Shown: positions 47,935-57,303 of the stretch, one piece after another | Layout: every line of letters starts with the position of its first letter | Numbering within the stretch: the stretch's first letter is position 1 | NCBI GenBank assembly: GCA_963770045.1 | Contig: CAVYOD010000009.1 | Span: 21,492-85,491 of the forward strand | Reading direction: 5' to 3' | DNA length: 64,000 nt | Source: CAVYOD01 sp963770045 | GTDB taxonomy: Bacteria > Acidobacteriota > Aminicenantia > Aminicenantales > CAVYOD01 | The notes under the pieces: generated by a model | Database searches by the model: none | What the model was told of the DNA's origin: nothing | What the model saw: the letters and a program-made list of their open reading frames with translations, nothing else | Translations under genes and position numbers: made by a program

Positions 47935-49007
47935 GCTCCCTCCCTTCCAGTTGGGAAACGGTCAAGATCCCCCCGGGCGGCCTCCATGAGCAGGCAAAAA
48001 GCTTGCCCCTCTGTCGCGACTCCGGGGGAAGAAAATTCGGGCGAGCCACAGACTCCCTGGACGAGTCCGAGCGAATCGACTTTCGCCAGGGCTGCTTCCC
48101 GCATCCGGTCCGCCTGCTTCAAATGGATTTTTCCCAGCCAGCCTCCCAAGAGCCCCCGATATATAGAATATGCCAGCATCTGGGCGAGGTTGGTTTCGAC
48201 AAAGGTTTGAGGATTATCCAGGACGTCGTGGAAAAGTCCGTCAGGACGCTGGCAGGCGAGGCAGCCATCGATCACATCCTTGACATATCCGACCAGTCGG
48301 GCTTTCTCTCCCGTCATCTCCGTTGGTAATGCTCTGATCACCCGGGACATTCCTGCGGCGGCCCAGCCATTGCCGACTCCCCAGAAATCCTTCCGCTCAA
48401 AATCATGCCGTCCATCGTCCCAGATGTGAGAAAACAGTCTTTTCTCGGGATTCCAGAGGAGCCTGCGCATGCCCTCAATTTGTTTGACCGCCTCATCGGG
48501 CCGGCCGGCGACGGCCAGGAAAGGCGGGGCCATGTACATCGAATCAATCCAAACCTGAGGTTTGTTATCGATGTGGTAAAGGACACCCTCGCTTGACTTC
48601 GGCGCTCGCTGAAGAAAATATTCGAGCATACGGTCGGCCGCGTTCCTGAGCAATTTGTCCCCCGTCACTTTGGCGGCAAAGAGGACAGCTTCGCCGTTCG
48701 CGCCCGGATCAGTGACGCCATGATTGTCGCAGACCTGGCCCAGCCGGCCATCTTCCCAGCGCCGGAGGACGGCTTCCTTGGCCATCAACACGACGAGGTC
48801 AACGTCCCCTCCGCTTTCCAGAATCGCCTGGGCGGCGACGCCTTGCTCCCAGGCTTGGCGCTGCATGGACAGCATCGCTCGTTTCACTTTTTCGATTTGC
48901 TCATTCGGCTTTTCCTGTTCAGGACCCGTTCCCGAAGACCTATCCTTTTTGAGAATGAAGGCACCGCCGGCCGCGGTCCCATATTTTAGGAAATGACGTC
49001 TCTCCAT
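47931..49007 (-). CDS. GH88/GH105 unsaturated glucuronyl/rhamnogalacturonyl hydrolase, Tat-exported
   Basis: Intact 358-residue alpha/alpha-barrel enzyme that cleaves the unsaturated uronic acid left by polysaccharide lyases. The N-terminus MERRHFLKYGTAAGG is a Tat signal. Family landmarks: WEQGVAAQAIL, CDNHGVTDPGANGEAVLFAA, VWIDSMYMAPPFLAVAGR (IDSMYM is a hallmark), HIWDDG and DFWGVGNGWAAAGM. AAGGAGGAG precedes the ATG and a TGCTATAAT element lies further upstream. Together with the fucosidase it points to use of acidic plant, algal or microbial polysaccharides. Confidence 0.88.
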   Translation of the reverse strand: MERRHFLKYGTAAGGAFILKKDRSSGTGPEQEKPNEQIEKVKRAMLSMQRQAWEQGVAAQAILESGGDVDLVVLMAKEAVLRRWEDGRLGQVCDNHGVTDPGANGEAVLFAAKVTGDKLLRNAADRMLEYFLQRAPKSSEGVLYHIDNKPQVWIDSMYMAPPFLAVAGRPDEAVKQIEGMRRLLWNPEKRLFSHIWDDGRHDFERKDFWGVGNGWAAAGMSRVIRALPTEMTGEKARLVGYVKDVIDGCLACQRPDGLFHDVLDNPQTFVETNLAQMLAYSIYRGLLGGWLGKIHLKQADRMREAALAKVDSLGLVQGVCGSPEFSSPGVATEGQAFCLLMEAARGDLDRFPTGREGA

Positions 49008-49035
49008 GGCTCCTCCTTGGAGTCTTTATGGCGGC

Positions 49036-49044
49036 ATTATAGCA
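49036..49044 (-). promoter_or_regulatory. Extended -10 promoter (TGCTATAAT)
   Basis: Consensus element on the minus strand, about 29 bases ahead of the GH88/105 start codon. Confidence 0.6.
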
Positions 49045-49108
49045 TTCTTCCCGAACCCATTCTTCCCGATTCTTGACATGAAGCGGCAATTTCATCATAT
49101 TGGGGGCA

Positions 49109-50992
49109 ATGAGCTCCTTGAGGAAGGGAAGGTTCAAGGGCTTTCTGGGAAACGTAAGGTCCCGCAAGCTCATCCACGTCGTGGCCATCTATGCAAGCTC
49201 CTCCCTGACCGTTCTCGGCGCGTTAAACCTCTTCCTCAGACAGTACAATTTTTCTTCCCGGATCTTTGATGTCCTTCTTGTGTTTCTCGTCTGCGGCCTG
49301 CCGGCGGCGCTTGTTTTCAGGTGGCATCACGCCACACAAGAGAAACGTCGGTTCCAACCCAAAGAGGTCCTCCTCTATGGAATATTCCTCGCCGTTGCGC
49401 TTCTGACCACTCTTCGCTTGGTCACGCTGCCGAGGCTTATAGGAAAGTCTCCCGACGAGAAATCGATCGCCGTCCTCCCCTTCCAGAACATGAGCGGGAG
49501 CAAGGAGGACGAGTATTTCAGTGACGGCGTCACCGAGGACATCATCACTCAGCTTTCCAAGATTGAAGACCTGAAGGTTATCTCCCGGACTTCGGTCATG
49601 GCCTATAAAGAAACCAAAAAAAACGTCCGTGAGATCGGGAGAGAGCTCAACGTCGCCGCTATCCTGGAGGGAAGCGTGCGCCGGGTCAATGACCGGGTCC
49701 GGATCGTCGGTCAGCTGATCGACGCCCGAAAAGACAAACACCTCTGGGCAGAGACTTATGACCGTCAGCTGACGGACATCTTTGAGATCCAGAGCGAGGT
49801 CGCCAAGCGGATCGCGGCCGAGCTCAAGGCGAGGATGTCTGCGGACGAAAAAGAGCGGATCGAAAAAAAGCCGACGGAGAGCGTCGATGCCTATGCCTAT
49901 TATATGAAGGGCAGGGAGAACTATTACAAGTACACCCGGGAAGATAATGAGCAGGCTATCGAGTTCTTCAAGAAGGCCCTGGACCTGGACCCGAACTATG
50001 CTTTGGCATACGCAGGACTCGGCGACGCCTACTCGCGCAAATCTCTATTTTCAGACCGCCGCTCTGAATGGCTTGACTTAGCCACCGAGATGAGCAAAAA
50101 GGCGATCGCGAAAGGCCCGGGCTTCGCGGAAGGCTACAAAGCGCTCGGGCTGGCAATTGAGACGGCCGGCAACTTCCATGAAGCTCTGGATGCCTATTAT
50201 AAAGCGGTCGCTCTGAATCCCAATTATGCTCCCGTTGTCGTCAGTATCGGGACGGTCAATTACAGCCTGGGGAAATATGACGAAGCTGTCAAATGGCTGA
50301 GGAAGGGGACGGAGCTGCAACCCGGGTTTGCCCGTTACTATGCTCTTGTCGGATTTCAATATTATCACTTGAACTACGATCGTCAAGCCAGGGTCTGGCT
50401 CGAGCGGGCTCTCGAATTTCAGCCGGGCGACGTTTTCCCCCAGTTGGTCCTCATCTATCTGGACATCTCTGCCCAGAAGCAGGACGAGGCGAAAGCCCGC
50501 CTCAGCAAGCTTGTAAAAGCCCATCCGGACGAAAGGAACGTCCTCGACGCCGCCGGCGATCTCGCGCTACTTTCGGGGGACGACTCGAGGGCAAAGGATT
50601 ATTATGAAAAACTCTCCCAGCTCACATCCTTGCTGGGTTCGCCCGGCAACAAGCTGGCCTGTGCCTTGATAAAACTCGGTGAAAGCGCTCGAGCTTCCAA
50701 GATCCTGGACGAGAATCTGGCATTTTGTCTTTCAGACCCAGGACTGGATCGCCCCGGCTCTGAATCCCGCTATTATATCGCCCAAGCTTATGCCCTGCAG
50801 CAAAAAAGAGCGGAAGCCATTGATTCTCTCCGCAAAGCGATTGAGCTCGGTTACCGGGAGCGCTGGATTTTTCTTGATCCTCTTCTGGAGAATATCCGCG
50901 GCGAAGTCCCCTTTAAAAAGGTCATAGAAGACCTGCAAAATCAGATAGCGGCGATGCGAAAACACGTCCAGGAATTGGGGCTCGACAAGTAG
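49109..50992 (+). CDS. Membrane TolB/FlgO-like domain and TPR-repeat protein
   Basis: About 627 residues, intact. Two or three N-terminal membrane helices (IHVVAIYASSSLTVLGALNLFL; VLLVFLVCGLPAALVF; VLLYGIFLAVALLTTL) lead to a periplasmic FlgO/TolB-N-like domain (KSIAVLPFQNMSGSKEDEYFSDGVTEDIITQLSKI ... GRELNVAAILEGSVRRVNDRVRIVGQLIDARKDKHLWAETYDR). At least seven TPR units follow (for example AIEFFKKALDLDPNYALAYAGLGDAY). In other bacteria such proteins carry a DNA-binding or cyclase domain in front; here only the membrane part is present. Likely a scaffold or sensor. The ATG at 49109 is preferred over the TTG at 49100. Confidence 0.82.
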   Translation: MSSLRKGRFKGFLGNVRSRKLIHVVAIYASSSLTVLGALNLFLRQYNFSSRIFDVLLVFLVCGLPAALVFRWHHATQEKRRFQPKEVLLYGIFLAVALLTTLRLVTLPRLIGKSPDEKSIAVLPFQNMSGSKEDEYFSDGVTEDIITQLSKIEDLKVISRTSVMAYKETKKNVREIGRELNVAAILEGSVRRVNDRVRIVGQLIDARKDKHLWAETYDRQLTDIFEIQSEVAKRIAAELKARMSADEKERIEKKPTESVDAYAYYMKGRENYYKYTREDNEQAIEFFKKALDLDPNYALAYAGLGDAYSRKSLFSDRRSEWLDLATEMSKKAIAKGPGFAEGYKALGLAIETAGNFHEALDAYYKAVALNPNYAPVVVSIGTVNYSLGKYDEAVKWLRKGTELQPGFARYYALVGFQYYHLNYDRQARVWLERALEFQPGDVFPQLVLIYLDISAQKQDEAKARLSKLVKAHPDERNVLDAAGDLALLSGDDSRAKDYYEKLSQLTSLLGSPGNKLACALIKLGESARASKILDENLAFCLSDPGLDRPGSESRYYIAQAYALQQKRAEAIDSLRKAIELGYRERWIFLDPLLENIRGEVPFKKVIEDLQNQIAAMRKHVQELGLDK

Positions 50993-51032
50993 AGAATCAC
51001 TCCCGCTCCCCGGAAACGCCGTCATCCGGAAT

Positions 51033-51203
51033 TGCCGGGCCCCGCCCGGAACGGGTCAATTTCTTTCGTTTGCCGGAGAAAACACCAGGGACATTGTGCT
51101 TTTCGGAAACGACTTCCGCCAGGCCAGGATTCCTTACCGGCTCTCTAAGGAAGTGCCCAGAGACGCTGTTCGCGAACTGGACAACCTTCTCCCCCCAAAA
51201 TAG
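51033..51203 (+). pseudogene. Possible orphan C-terminal fragment
   Basis: One frame reads LSFAGENTRDIVLFGNDFRQARIPYRLSKEVPRDAVRELDNLLPPK and a stop. The composition and codon pattern look protein-like, but there is no start codon or ribosome-binding site, and I do not recognise the family. It may be the end of a decayed gene. Confidence 0.3.
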
Positions 51204-51226
51204 GGCCTACGAAAGGGTTCCCCGAA

Positions 51227-51667
51227 TCATTGCATCAGCGTCCCGCTGTCACCAACTCTCCAGGTCCCTCCGAACATGACGTAGAGTATCGTCCGGCGCA
51301 CTTCCCTGCCCTTCTCGTTATTGTACTTGATCTCCACGAGCATCCAGTCCTCCATCCCCTTGTAGGTCATGTTGAGGACGGCTTCGTTCGGGCCGGCGAA
51401 ATTCGACCCCTTGAACTTTTTGAGCACGGAGGTATCCCGGCCGAAGTTTCTCATGTAGACGGGGAAAAAACCCTTGGCCTCGGAATCATTCTTGATGTAC
51501 TCTTCGATATAATTCTTGGGGGTGTAGTTCTGATCGATTGTCACCCAGTCGTATTTGGAACTCCCCGAGGGCCCTTTGCTACGAAGGCCTCTGATCACAA
51601 AGTAGGCGCCTATGACCACCACATCGAAAAGCAAAAAGTAAACAATGATCTTGACAGTTTTATTCAT
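51227..51667 (-). CDS. Membrane-anchored protein of unknown function
   Basis: A 146-residue protein with one N-terminal helix (IIVYFLLFDVVVIGAYFVI) and a beta-rich exported domain containing FFPVYMRNFG, VLNMTYKGMEDWMLVEIKYNN and ILYVMFGGTWRVGDSG. The alternating strands suggest a small sandwich or lipocalin-like fold. No cysteines or catalytic motif stand out. The family is not recognised. It is separated from the M28 peptidase by about 110 bases and is read in the opposite direction to the TPR gene. Confidence 0.6.
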   Translation of the reverse strand: MNKTVKIIVYFLLFDVVVIGAYFVIRGLRSKGPSGSSKYDWVTIDQNYTPKNYIEEYIKNDSEAKGFFPVYMRNFGRDTSVLKKFKGSNFAGPNEAVLNMTYKGMEDWMLVEIKYNNEKGREVRRTILYVMFGGTWRVGDSGTLMQ

Positions 51668-51778
51668 GGAGCCCCTTTTCTCTTTTGCGCATACATTGAT
51701 TCAAATATTATTTTGATTTGGGGGAAATGTCAATCACCATCGTACCCCGTCCGCTCACCTGCCGTGACGCCCGTGCCC

Positions 51779-54094
51779 CTAATGCGAATTTTCCTTGGAG
51801 AGATCCAGCTTCCGGATGATGAGGGAACGATAAACAAAATCCTTATTTTTCCCCTCGCAATTTATCGCCAAGGGCGTGGCCAGGAAGGTCGCGGAGACCT
51901 CCGCTTCAAGCTTGGCCTCCCTGGGGAGGTTGAGTCTTAGCTCCGGCTCGAGGCTCCCCACGGGGAAACTATACCAGTTGATTGCGGCTCCTCTTTTTCC
52001 CGTCCGGACATAGGTGAAGTTCGAGCTCTCAACACTCATTTCCTTATCCGACACAAGCTTCAAAGTCACTTCATAAGGCTGCTTTTCGAAATCCAGCTTA
52101 ACCCTCAGGTTGATCTTCTTTTTTTCCCCTTTGACCTCGGAACGGAAATCGGTCTGCTCGTTGATCCAGTTCATCTCCAGCGGATAATCTATCTTATAGA
52201 CGACCTTCCTGCTTCGGATCATTTCGTTCCGCCCGGCAAAGTGGGCCACAATTCCTTTCAGATAATCGGCACTTGAAAACTCGATCGATGTTTTGTTTTT
52301 CGCGCTCTCCGACTTCTGGGTGACAGTGACGACTTGCTCCCAGGGACGGGAATAGCTGGGAAGAGAAACAAGATAGATCGTCCCCATGATTATGAATATG
52401 ACGATTGGAATAAGCCCAAGGGGATTGCGAAAACGCTTCAACCAAAACATATCGCCCGGAGAGCTTCGGTAGACGGCAGCGAACCCTAAGAGATAGGGCA
52501 TTGTCCAGAGGAACGTTACGAGCCCGAAAACGGTCATCACCGCCGCGAACGCCGCCGGCGACTGAACCGAGGGAAACGCGAACAGCCCCAGACTTCGGTA
52601 TAAAAACGCAGAGTATTCCGGGACGACAAGAACCCTGAAGGTCAAAACTGGAGACAGCAGCCAGAGAAGCCCTTTGAGCCACCTCCAGCGGGCGAGGCAT
52701 CCCAGGCTAAGGAAGACAAGGCCGCACGCCGGATAGAAAGCCAGGCGGGGACCAAGAAAGAGCCAGGTGGGGACAATCAAAACTCCAAGATAAACGGCCG
52801 CCCTGATGAAATAGAAAAATGGGTTCTTTCGGAGCCTCCATCTCCGCGAAACCTGGAGGGCCAGCCATATTCCCAGGATTAAAAAGATGAAGCCGTACAG
52901 GAGATAAGGGCCCGGGTGGGCAAACCAGGGCAACCTTTGTCCTTTGACGAGTTGCATGACCCAGAGCGAGGCGATGGTCGTGATGACGATCATCAAGAGG
53001 AGAATCGCTAATTTTGGCCAGGACTTTCGGATTTTCTTATCTTCCTCAGAGCGGGTCGAACTCGCTCTCAAGCGAATGAGGACAAGGAGGGATAAAACTA
53101 GGCTAAGAATTATGAAGGCTGCGAGGAGAGTTGGGCTGACAAATAAAGGCTTCCCAACTAAAAGGATGAGCATGTAGTGGCCCGTCTTCTCTTTCGGCAC
53201 GCCGGAGTCGAACTTCTTGACGAGTTCAGAGATCAATTTGCCGCTCCGCTCCAGTCCGTCGGCCTTAAAATATTCCAGAGAATCATTCCGGGTGTGGATC
53301 GGATAGGTGACATCGCTGACGAAGGCAATGGCCGGTATCCCCTTCTCCATAAACGGTTCATGGTCGGAGCCTGCCCCGCCTAAGGCGCTGTTCAGGCTCT
53401 GAAAATGGGTCGGATAATCCAAGCCCCGGTAGCCAAGAGCATGGAAAGTCTCCAGGCTGGCCGAAACGAGCCATTTGGGGCTCTGTCCGTTGCGGGTGTC
53501 GATCCAGAGCGTGAGGGGAGAATCGTCGCTCGCCATATCGAGCTGCAGCATCAAGGCCACGTCATGTAGTGGATAATGCTCGATAAAGTGTTTCGACCCG
53601 ACCAACCCGGATTCTTCGCCGCAAAAGGCCACGAAGACAAGGGTGGATTCATGCTTTGCTTGGCCAAATATTCTCGCGAGTTCCAGCGTGACCGCCACTC
53701 CCGACGCATCGTCATCGGCCCCTGGGATTTCCGGCGAGGCGGAATCGATGTGCCCGCCGATGACAATCTCTCTGCTCGTGAGACCGGGGAGGCGGCCGAT
53801 GACGTTGAAGCTCGCGGTGTTGGTATTCTTGGATCGAGTGACCGGCTGCCATTCCACCTGGCACCCGTATTCGGCAAGTTTCTGGGCTGCATATGTCAAA
53901 GCGGCCTTTTCAGCGGGGGAACCCATCGGACGGGGTCCGATCGTCCCGGCAAGATATTTCACGTGGTCAAGGGCTCTTTCTTTAGAAAAGTCATCCACTC
54001 CAACCCCGGCTCCCAAAGAATTGAGTGGAGCGCCCAGGCAATACAAAAACGCAAGAAATGCGCCAAGCGCAAGAGAAAGACATTGTCTTTTCAT
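51779..54094 (-). CDS. M28 family metallopeptidase with large membrane domain
   Basis: Intact 771-residue protein. Signal peptide, then an M28 aminopeptidase domain: IGGHIDSASP (zinc His and following Asp), PGADDDASGVAVTLELARIF (bridging Asp), FCGEESGLVGSKHFIEH (catalytic and zinc Glu), MLQLDMAS, and a final zinc His in the SDHEPF/PIHTRNDSLEYF region. From about residue 310 at least eight membrane helices follow, and the last 170 residues form an exterior beta-rich domain. This layout matches Fxna-like M28 peptidases, which are anchored with the catalytic part outside. It probably releases N-terminal amino acids from peptides at the cell surface or in the periplasm. Confidence 0.87.
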   Translation of the reverse strand: MKRQCLSLALGAFLAFLYCLGAPLNSLGAGVGVDDFSKERALDHVKYLAGTIGPRPMGSPAEKAALTYAAQKLAEYGCQVEWQPVTRSKNTNTASFNVIGRLPGLTSREIVIGGHIDSASPEIPGADDDASGVAVTLELARIFGQAKHESTLVFVAFCGEESGLVGSKHFIEHYPLHDVALMLQLDMASDDSPLTLWIDTRNGQSPKWLVSASLETFHALGYRGLDYPTHFQSLNSALGGAGSDHEPFMEKGIPAIAFVSDVTYPIHTRNDSLEYFKADGLERSGKLISELVKKFDSGVPKEKTGHYMLILLVGKPLFVSPTLLAAFIILSLVLSLLVLIRLRASSTRSEEDKKIRKSWPKLAILLLMIVITTIASLWVMQLVKGQRLPWFAHPGPYLLYGFIFLILGIWLALQVSRRWRLRKNPFFYFIRAAVYLGVLIVPTWLFLGPRLAFYPACGLVFLSLGCLARWRWLKGLLWLLSPVLTFRVLVVPEYSAFLYRSLGLFAFPSVQSPAAFAAVMTVFGLVTFLWTMPYLLGFAAVYRSSPGDMFWLKRFRNPLGLIPIVIFIIMGTIYLVSLPSYSRPWEQVVTVTQKSESAKNKTSIEFSSADYLKGIVAHFAGRNEMIRSRKVVYKIDYPLEMNWINEQTDFRSEVKGEKKKINLRVKLDFEKQPYEVTLKLVSDKEMSVESSNFTYVRTGKRGAAINWYSFPVGSLEPELRLNLPREAKLEAEVSATFLATPLAINCEGKNKDFVYRSLIIRKLDLSKENSH

Positions 54095-54166
54095 TTGATG
54101 GGGTCCTGTAACCGGATTGAGCCTAATTCTTCATGAACTCGGCAAAAAGTCAAGGTACGGAGCATT

Positions 54167-54177
54167 TGTGCTATAAT
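54167..54177 (+). promoter_or_regulatory. Extended -10 promoter (TGTGCTATAAT)
   Basis: Perfect TATAAT at 54172-54177 with a TGTGC extension, 32 bases ahead of the VKOR-DsbA start and followed by a GGAAGGAG site. Confidence 0.65.
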
Positions 54178-54209
54178 ACGCGCCATTCCAGAGAGGAAGG
54201 AGATGGCTC

Positions 54210-55458
54210 ATGGCAGAGTCTCTAACGCTTGAAGGCACGGGAAGGCGGCGCATCTGGAGCTTCATTTCCGGAGCCGGCATGATCGCCGCTTCGGTCTTAA
54301 CGATCCGGCATTTCTACGGCGCCAATTTTCCCGAGTCCATCTTCAAGGGAGCTTTTTGCGACCTCAGCGCCTTTTTTAACTGCGACGCCTCGGCCTATTC
54401 CGCGATCGCCCAATTCCGCGGCATTCCGCTCGGTTATTTCGGCTTGATCGCCGGCGCGCTCGTCGCCCTGGGCGCCCTCTTCCCTTCGAGAGCTTTCGAA
54501 CGCACGAATAAGTTCCTGTCCTTATTCAATGCTCTGGGCGTTGTGGCGCTCTTCAGCTACTCTGTATTTTTTCTCAAGAGCCTCTGCTTGCTCTGCAGCG
54601 GCTATTATCTGTTCTCGATCTTGAGCTTCGTCCTGTTCTGGAAATACGGCCTCGCCGGGGAGGAGCAAAAACCCTGGATCGGCTTTTTCGGCCCCTCGAT
54701 CAAACTTCTCGCCGTCTTCGCCCTCATCACTCTCGCCGGAGCCTATGGATTTCAGCAGTTCTACGCGGCCAAGAGGGACGCCCAGCTTGGGAGGTGTCGC
54801 GGCCAGGGTGGTGAAAGAATATTACACCCTCGCCAAAGTCAACAATCCCAGCTTGATTTCACCCTTCTGGACGGCCAAGGCGACCGAGCGCTTCGAAGAC
54901 GCTCCCATCCGGGTCATCGAATACGCGGATTTCCTCTGCCCCGACTGCCTCCTTCTCTATCAGCAGTTGGATCGCCTGAAGAGAGAATACAAAGGGAAGA
55001 TCAACATCGCCTTCCAATTCTTCCCGCTCGAAGCCAAGTGCAACAACGTGGTCGAGAAGGATTTGCATCCGGGAGCTTGTGATCTCGCCCTCATGTCCGC
55101 CTACGATCCCGCGAAATTCAACCGGATCCATGATGAGATCTTTACCAATTTCAAGAGGGCCAAAGATCCTGAATGGAGGGCACAGCTGGCCGCGAAATAT
55201 GGCGTTGGGGAAGCCCTCGGCGACCAGGCCACCAGGGACCTCGTCCAGAAGATCATCAACACCGGCGCCGAATATGAAAAGACCTCGGACAAATTTGCCC
55301 ACGGGATCCGCTCGACCCCGACCATGATCGTCAATAACCGGATGGTCATCGGCACTCTGCCCTATCCTCATCTCAAGGCGATTTTCGAATCGCTCCTCTC
55401 GGGTGGAGAAAAGAGCGGAGATCGGCGGTTTATGGAAAACTGGGTCGAGACGAAATAA
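54210..55458 (+). CDS. Vitamin K epoxide reductase (VKOR) fused to DsbA-like thioredoxin domain, one frameshift
   Basis: About 415 residues. The VKOR part has five hydrophobic segments, the loop cysteines in FCDLSAFFNCD and the active CLLC motif (SLCLLCSGYY). The thioredoxin part has the CPDC motif in YADFLCPDCLLLYQQL and the cis-Pro region RSTPTMIVNN. Fused VKOR-Trx proteins make disulphide bonds in exported proteins, passing electrons from DsbA to quinone. One base gained at 54787-54788 (CTGGG read as CTTGGG) separates the two; corrected, the linker reads AQLGGVAARVV. It begins the redox-related stretch of the window. Confidence 0.86.
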
Positions 55459-55462
55459 TTCG

Positions 55463-55675
55463 CTATTTCCGCAAGGTCACGTTCAAGACCTGAGGAAGCA
55501 TCTGGACAGCGCAGCCTTTGTCGACGCGTTCGACGTGGGGGTAACGAAAGACATAGTACCAGGCACATTCTTCCTTCAGGCATTCCGTCATGGCCTTGGC
55601 GGGCGATTTGGCTGAGCCTGTCTGGGCCCAGGAAATTGACAAAAGAGGACATATCTTAGCCTTCTCTTTGATCAT
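55463..55675 (-). CDS. Small cysteine-containing protein of unknown function
   Basis: A 70-residue protein; the ATG at 55675 with GGGAGG upstream is preferred over one nine codons earlier. It contains MTECLKEECAWYYVFRY and a later GCAV, giving a C-x4-C-A-W motif plus one more Cys, a pattern seen in short uncharacterised proteins of anaerobes. It may bind a metal or form a disulphide. It follows the CDGSH gene by about 24 bases on the same strand. Confidence 0.5.
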   Translation of the reverse strand: MIKEKAKICPLLSISWAQTGSAKSPAKAMTECLKEECAWYYVFRYPHVERVDKGCAVQMLPQVLNVTLRK

Positions 55676-55698
55676 GCCGACCTCCCTTGATGGCCTTT

Positions 55699-56400
55699 TC
55701 ACTTATCTGATTTGTTCGGCGGGTCACTCTCGAGGTGACCGCCATCACAAAACGGTTTGTTTTTTGATCGGCCGCAACGGCACAGAGTCACCCGGTTTCT
55801 GATCTCATATTCAGTTCCGTCTGAAGACTCGACAGGCACGCCCCCCTTCACCCAAATCGGTCCGCTGGCGTCCATCCCGGAGTGCTCCGTCAAGCTGATC
55901 GAGGGCTCAAAATCAGGTTCGATCGGCTTTCCCGTCTCTTTGTCCCAAGCAACCAACCTCCCCGAGGGGCAATCACAGGCTTCCTGAATCACGATCTCCT
56001 TGGATTCGGGATCAGCGGAATTCTCCGTCAGCTGCCACGCATCTTCAACCCGGTGACAGAATCTGGCGACAGCGCAGAGTTTCTCGACGTCGGTCAGGAC
56101 AAGGTTCGGTCCCGTTATGGTTTCGGCTTGATCCAGATACTTTTCCCGGCTTGCCGTTTCTGTGCCGTCAAACCCGATTTTCAAGTGGGCGCCATCACAA
56201 TATGGCATATTCTTGGACTGACCGCAACGGCAAAGGGCGTAGGTCTCCTTGTCCGGATATTTACCCATTTTTTCCCACTGGAGAGGCGTGCCTTTTTGAT
56301 CGCAGACGATTCTTTCCTTTTCCAAAGGCACTTTGCCTGAAACGACGTAGGGACCGTCCTTGGTCACCTTGATTCTGGGTCCGCTTTTTTTCGGGGCCAT
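55699..56400 (-). CDS. Protein with two CDGSH iron-sulphur domains
   Basis: A 233-residue cytoplasmic protein. Two CDGSH motifs are complete: CRCGQSKNMPYCDGAH (about residue 57) and CRCGRSKNKPFCDGGH (about 208), each with the three Cys and one His that hold a 2Fe-2S cluster. The central part has its own Cys/His set (FCHRVEDAW, EACDCPSGRLVAWD), typical of the DUF1271-type (Fer4_19-like) region in double-CDGSH proteins. It probably carries electrons or clusters. GGAGGAG precedes the ATG. It is followed by the small Cys protein and preceded by the thioredoxin gene. Confidence 0.87.
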   Translation of the reverse strand: MAPKKSGPRIKVTKDGPYVVSGKVPLEKERIVCDQKGTPLQWEKMGKYPDKETYALCRCGQSKNMPYCDGAHLKIGFDGTETASREKYLDQAETITGPNLVLTDVEKLCAVARFCHRVEDAWQLTENSADPESKEIVIQEACDCPSGRLVAWDKETGKPIEPDFEPSISLTEHSGMDASGPIWVKGGVPVESSDGTEYEIRNRVTLCRCGRSKNKPFCDGGHLESDPPNKSDK

Positions 56401-56418
56401 GGGAATGATCTCCTCCGC

Positions 56419-56745
56419 TTATAAGCTGCAGGCGCTGATCAGAGATGTCAGCTCATATTCATTGATGCCCATCCCCGGTATGCCGTCCAATCTTTTTGAT
56501 TCTTGGCCCTTTTCAAAGAAAATCAGAGTCGGCACCACGGCCACGGAGTACTTTTCGGACAGGCTTTCCTCCGAATCGACCAAGACACGCATGAAGCCCG
56601 TCTCGTTTTTCCCGGCGTGCCTTTCGAAGATGGGCAAAAACCTTGCGGAATGCGGGCACCAAGAAGAATAGAAAAGAACGATGACTCTGTCTCTGTCCTT
56701 CAGAGCCTCGTGGAATTCACGCCCGTTCTTGATCAATTGGGTCAT
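56419..56745 (-). CDS. Thioredoxin-fold protein with monothiol CPHS motif
   Basis: A 108-residue single thioredoxin domain. The active site is WCPHS, so the second catalytic Cys is replaced by Ser, and cis-Pro lies in VAVVPTLIFF. Such monothiol forms usually act as thiol carriers, glutaredoxin-like donors or peroxide-sensing partners and cannot reduce disulphides by the normal two-Cys route. It lies 18 bases upstream of the CDGSH gene on the same strand, so the two are likely cotranscribed. Confidence 0.82.
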   Translation of the reverse strand: MTQLIKNGREFHEALKDRDRVIVLFYSSWCPHSARFLPIFERHAGKNETGFMRVLVDSEESLSEKYSVAVVPTLIFFEKGQESKRLDGIPGMGINEYELTSLISACSL

Positions 56746-56900
56746 CTGTTATCCTTCGCGCAAAATAATATTATACTCCTACCCGGGCCAAAAGTGATAC
56801 GCTAGAAACTCGAGCCCTGTGAATCGATGATCCTCAAGCCCTGACGGTTGACAATTCTCATCGATATCTGGAATAATCTGAATCCATAGAAGGTGGAAAA

Positions 56901-57293
56901 ATGATTCTTTCCATTGAGTCGTTATCGTTTTTAGTCAAGACAGGATACCCGCATACCACGCACTGGCTTTTCTTCCCGGCCATCCCTTTGTCCATTCTGG
57001 CCGTCCTCTTCATTCCGTACTTCATTCCTTCGATTGTGGCTTTTGCTCGAAAACAACACAATGCAGTCCCCATTCTCTTCCTTAATATTTTCCTGGGATG
57101 GACGTTGATCGGCTGGGTCGGAGCTTTGATCTGGGCCCTGACAACACCCCAGGAGGTCAGAAGCCCGGTTGCCCCCATGAGAGAAATCAAGCCGCCTCAA
57201 CCGCCCGCTGAGAAGAGATTCTGTCCAAATTGTGGGAATCAGGTCAAGCCCACAGATGCGTTTTGCAGCAACTGCGGGGCCAAACTGGGCTGA
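56901..57293 (+). CDS. Superinfection-immunity-like membrane protein with zinc ribbon
   Basis: A 130-residue protein. Two to three membrane helices (LFFPAIPLSILAVLFIPYFIP; PILFLNIFLGWTLIGWVGALIWALT) match the superinfection immunity (Imm-like) family, in which NxxxGWTxIGWxxALxWA is the signature. A C-terminal zinc ribbon (FCPNCGNQVKPTDAFCSNCGAKLG) is added. Chromosomal members are common and are not proven defence proteins, so the phage-exclusion label of the family should not be taken as function. The ATG at 56901 is weakly preceded by GGTGG. Confidence 0.78.
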   Translation: MILSIESLSFLVKTGYPHTTHWLFFPAIPLSILAVLFIPYFIPSIVAFARKQHNAVPILFLNIFLGWTLIGWVGALIWALTTPQEVRSPVAPMREIKPPQPPAEKRFCPNCGNQVKPTDAFCSNCGAKLG

Positions 57294-57303
57294 AAGTTCC
57301 GGC

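Noticed and set aside
56901..57293. Anti-phage defence role for the superinfection-immunity-like protein
   Set aside because: The family label comes from a phage protein, but chromosomal members with zinc ribbons are widespread and no other defence gene lies nearby.
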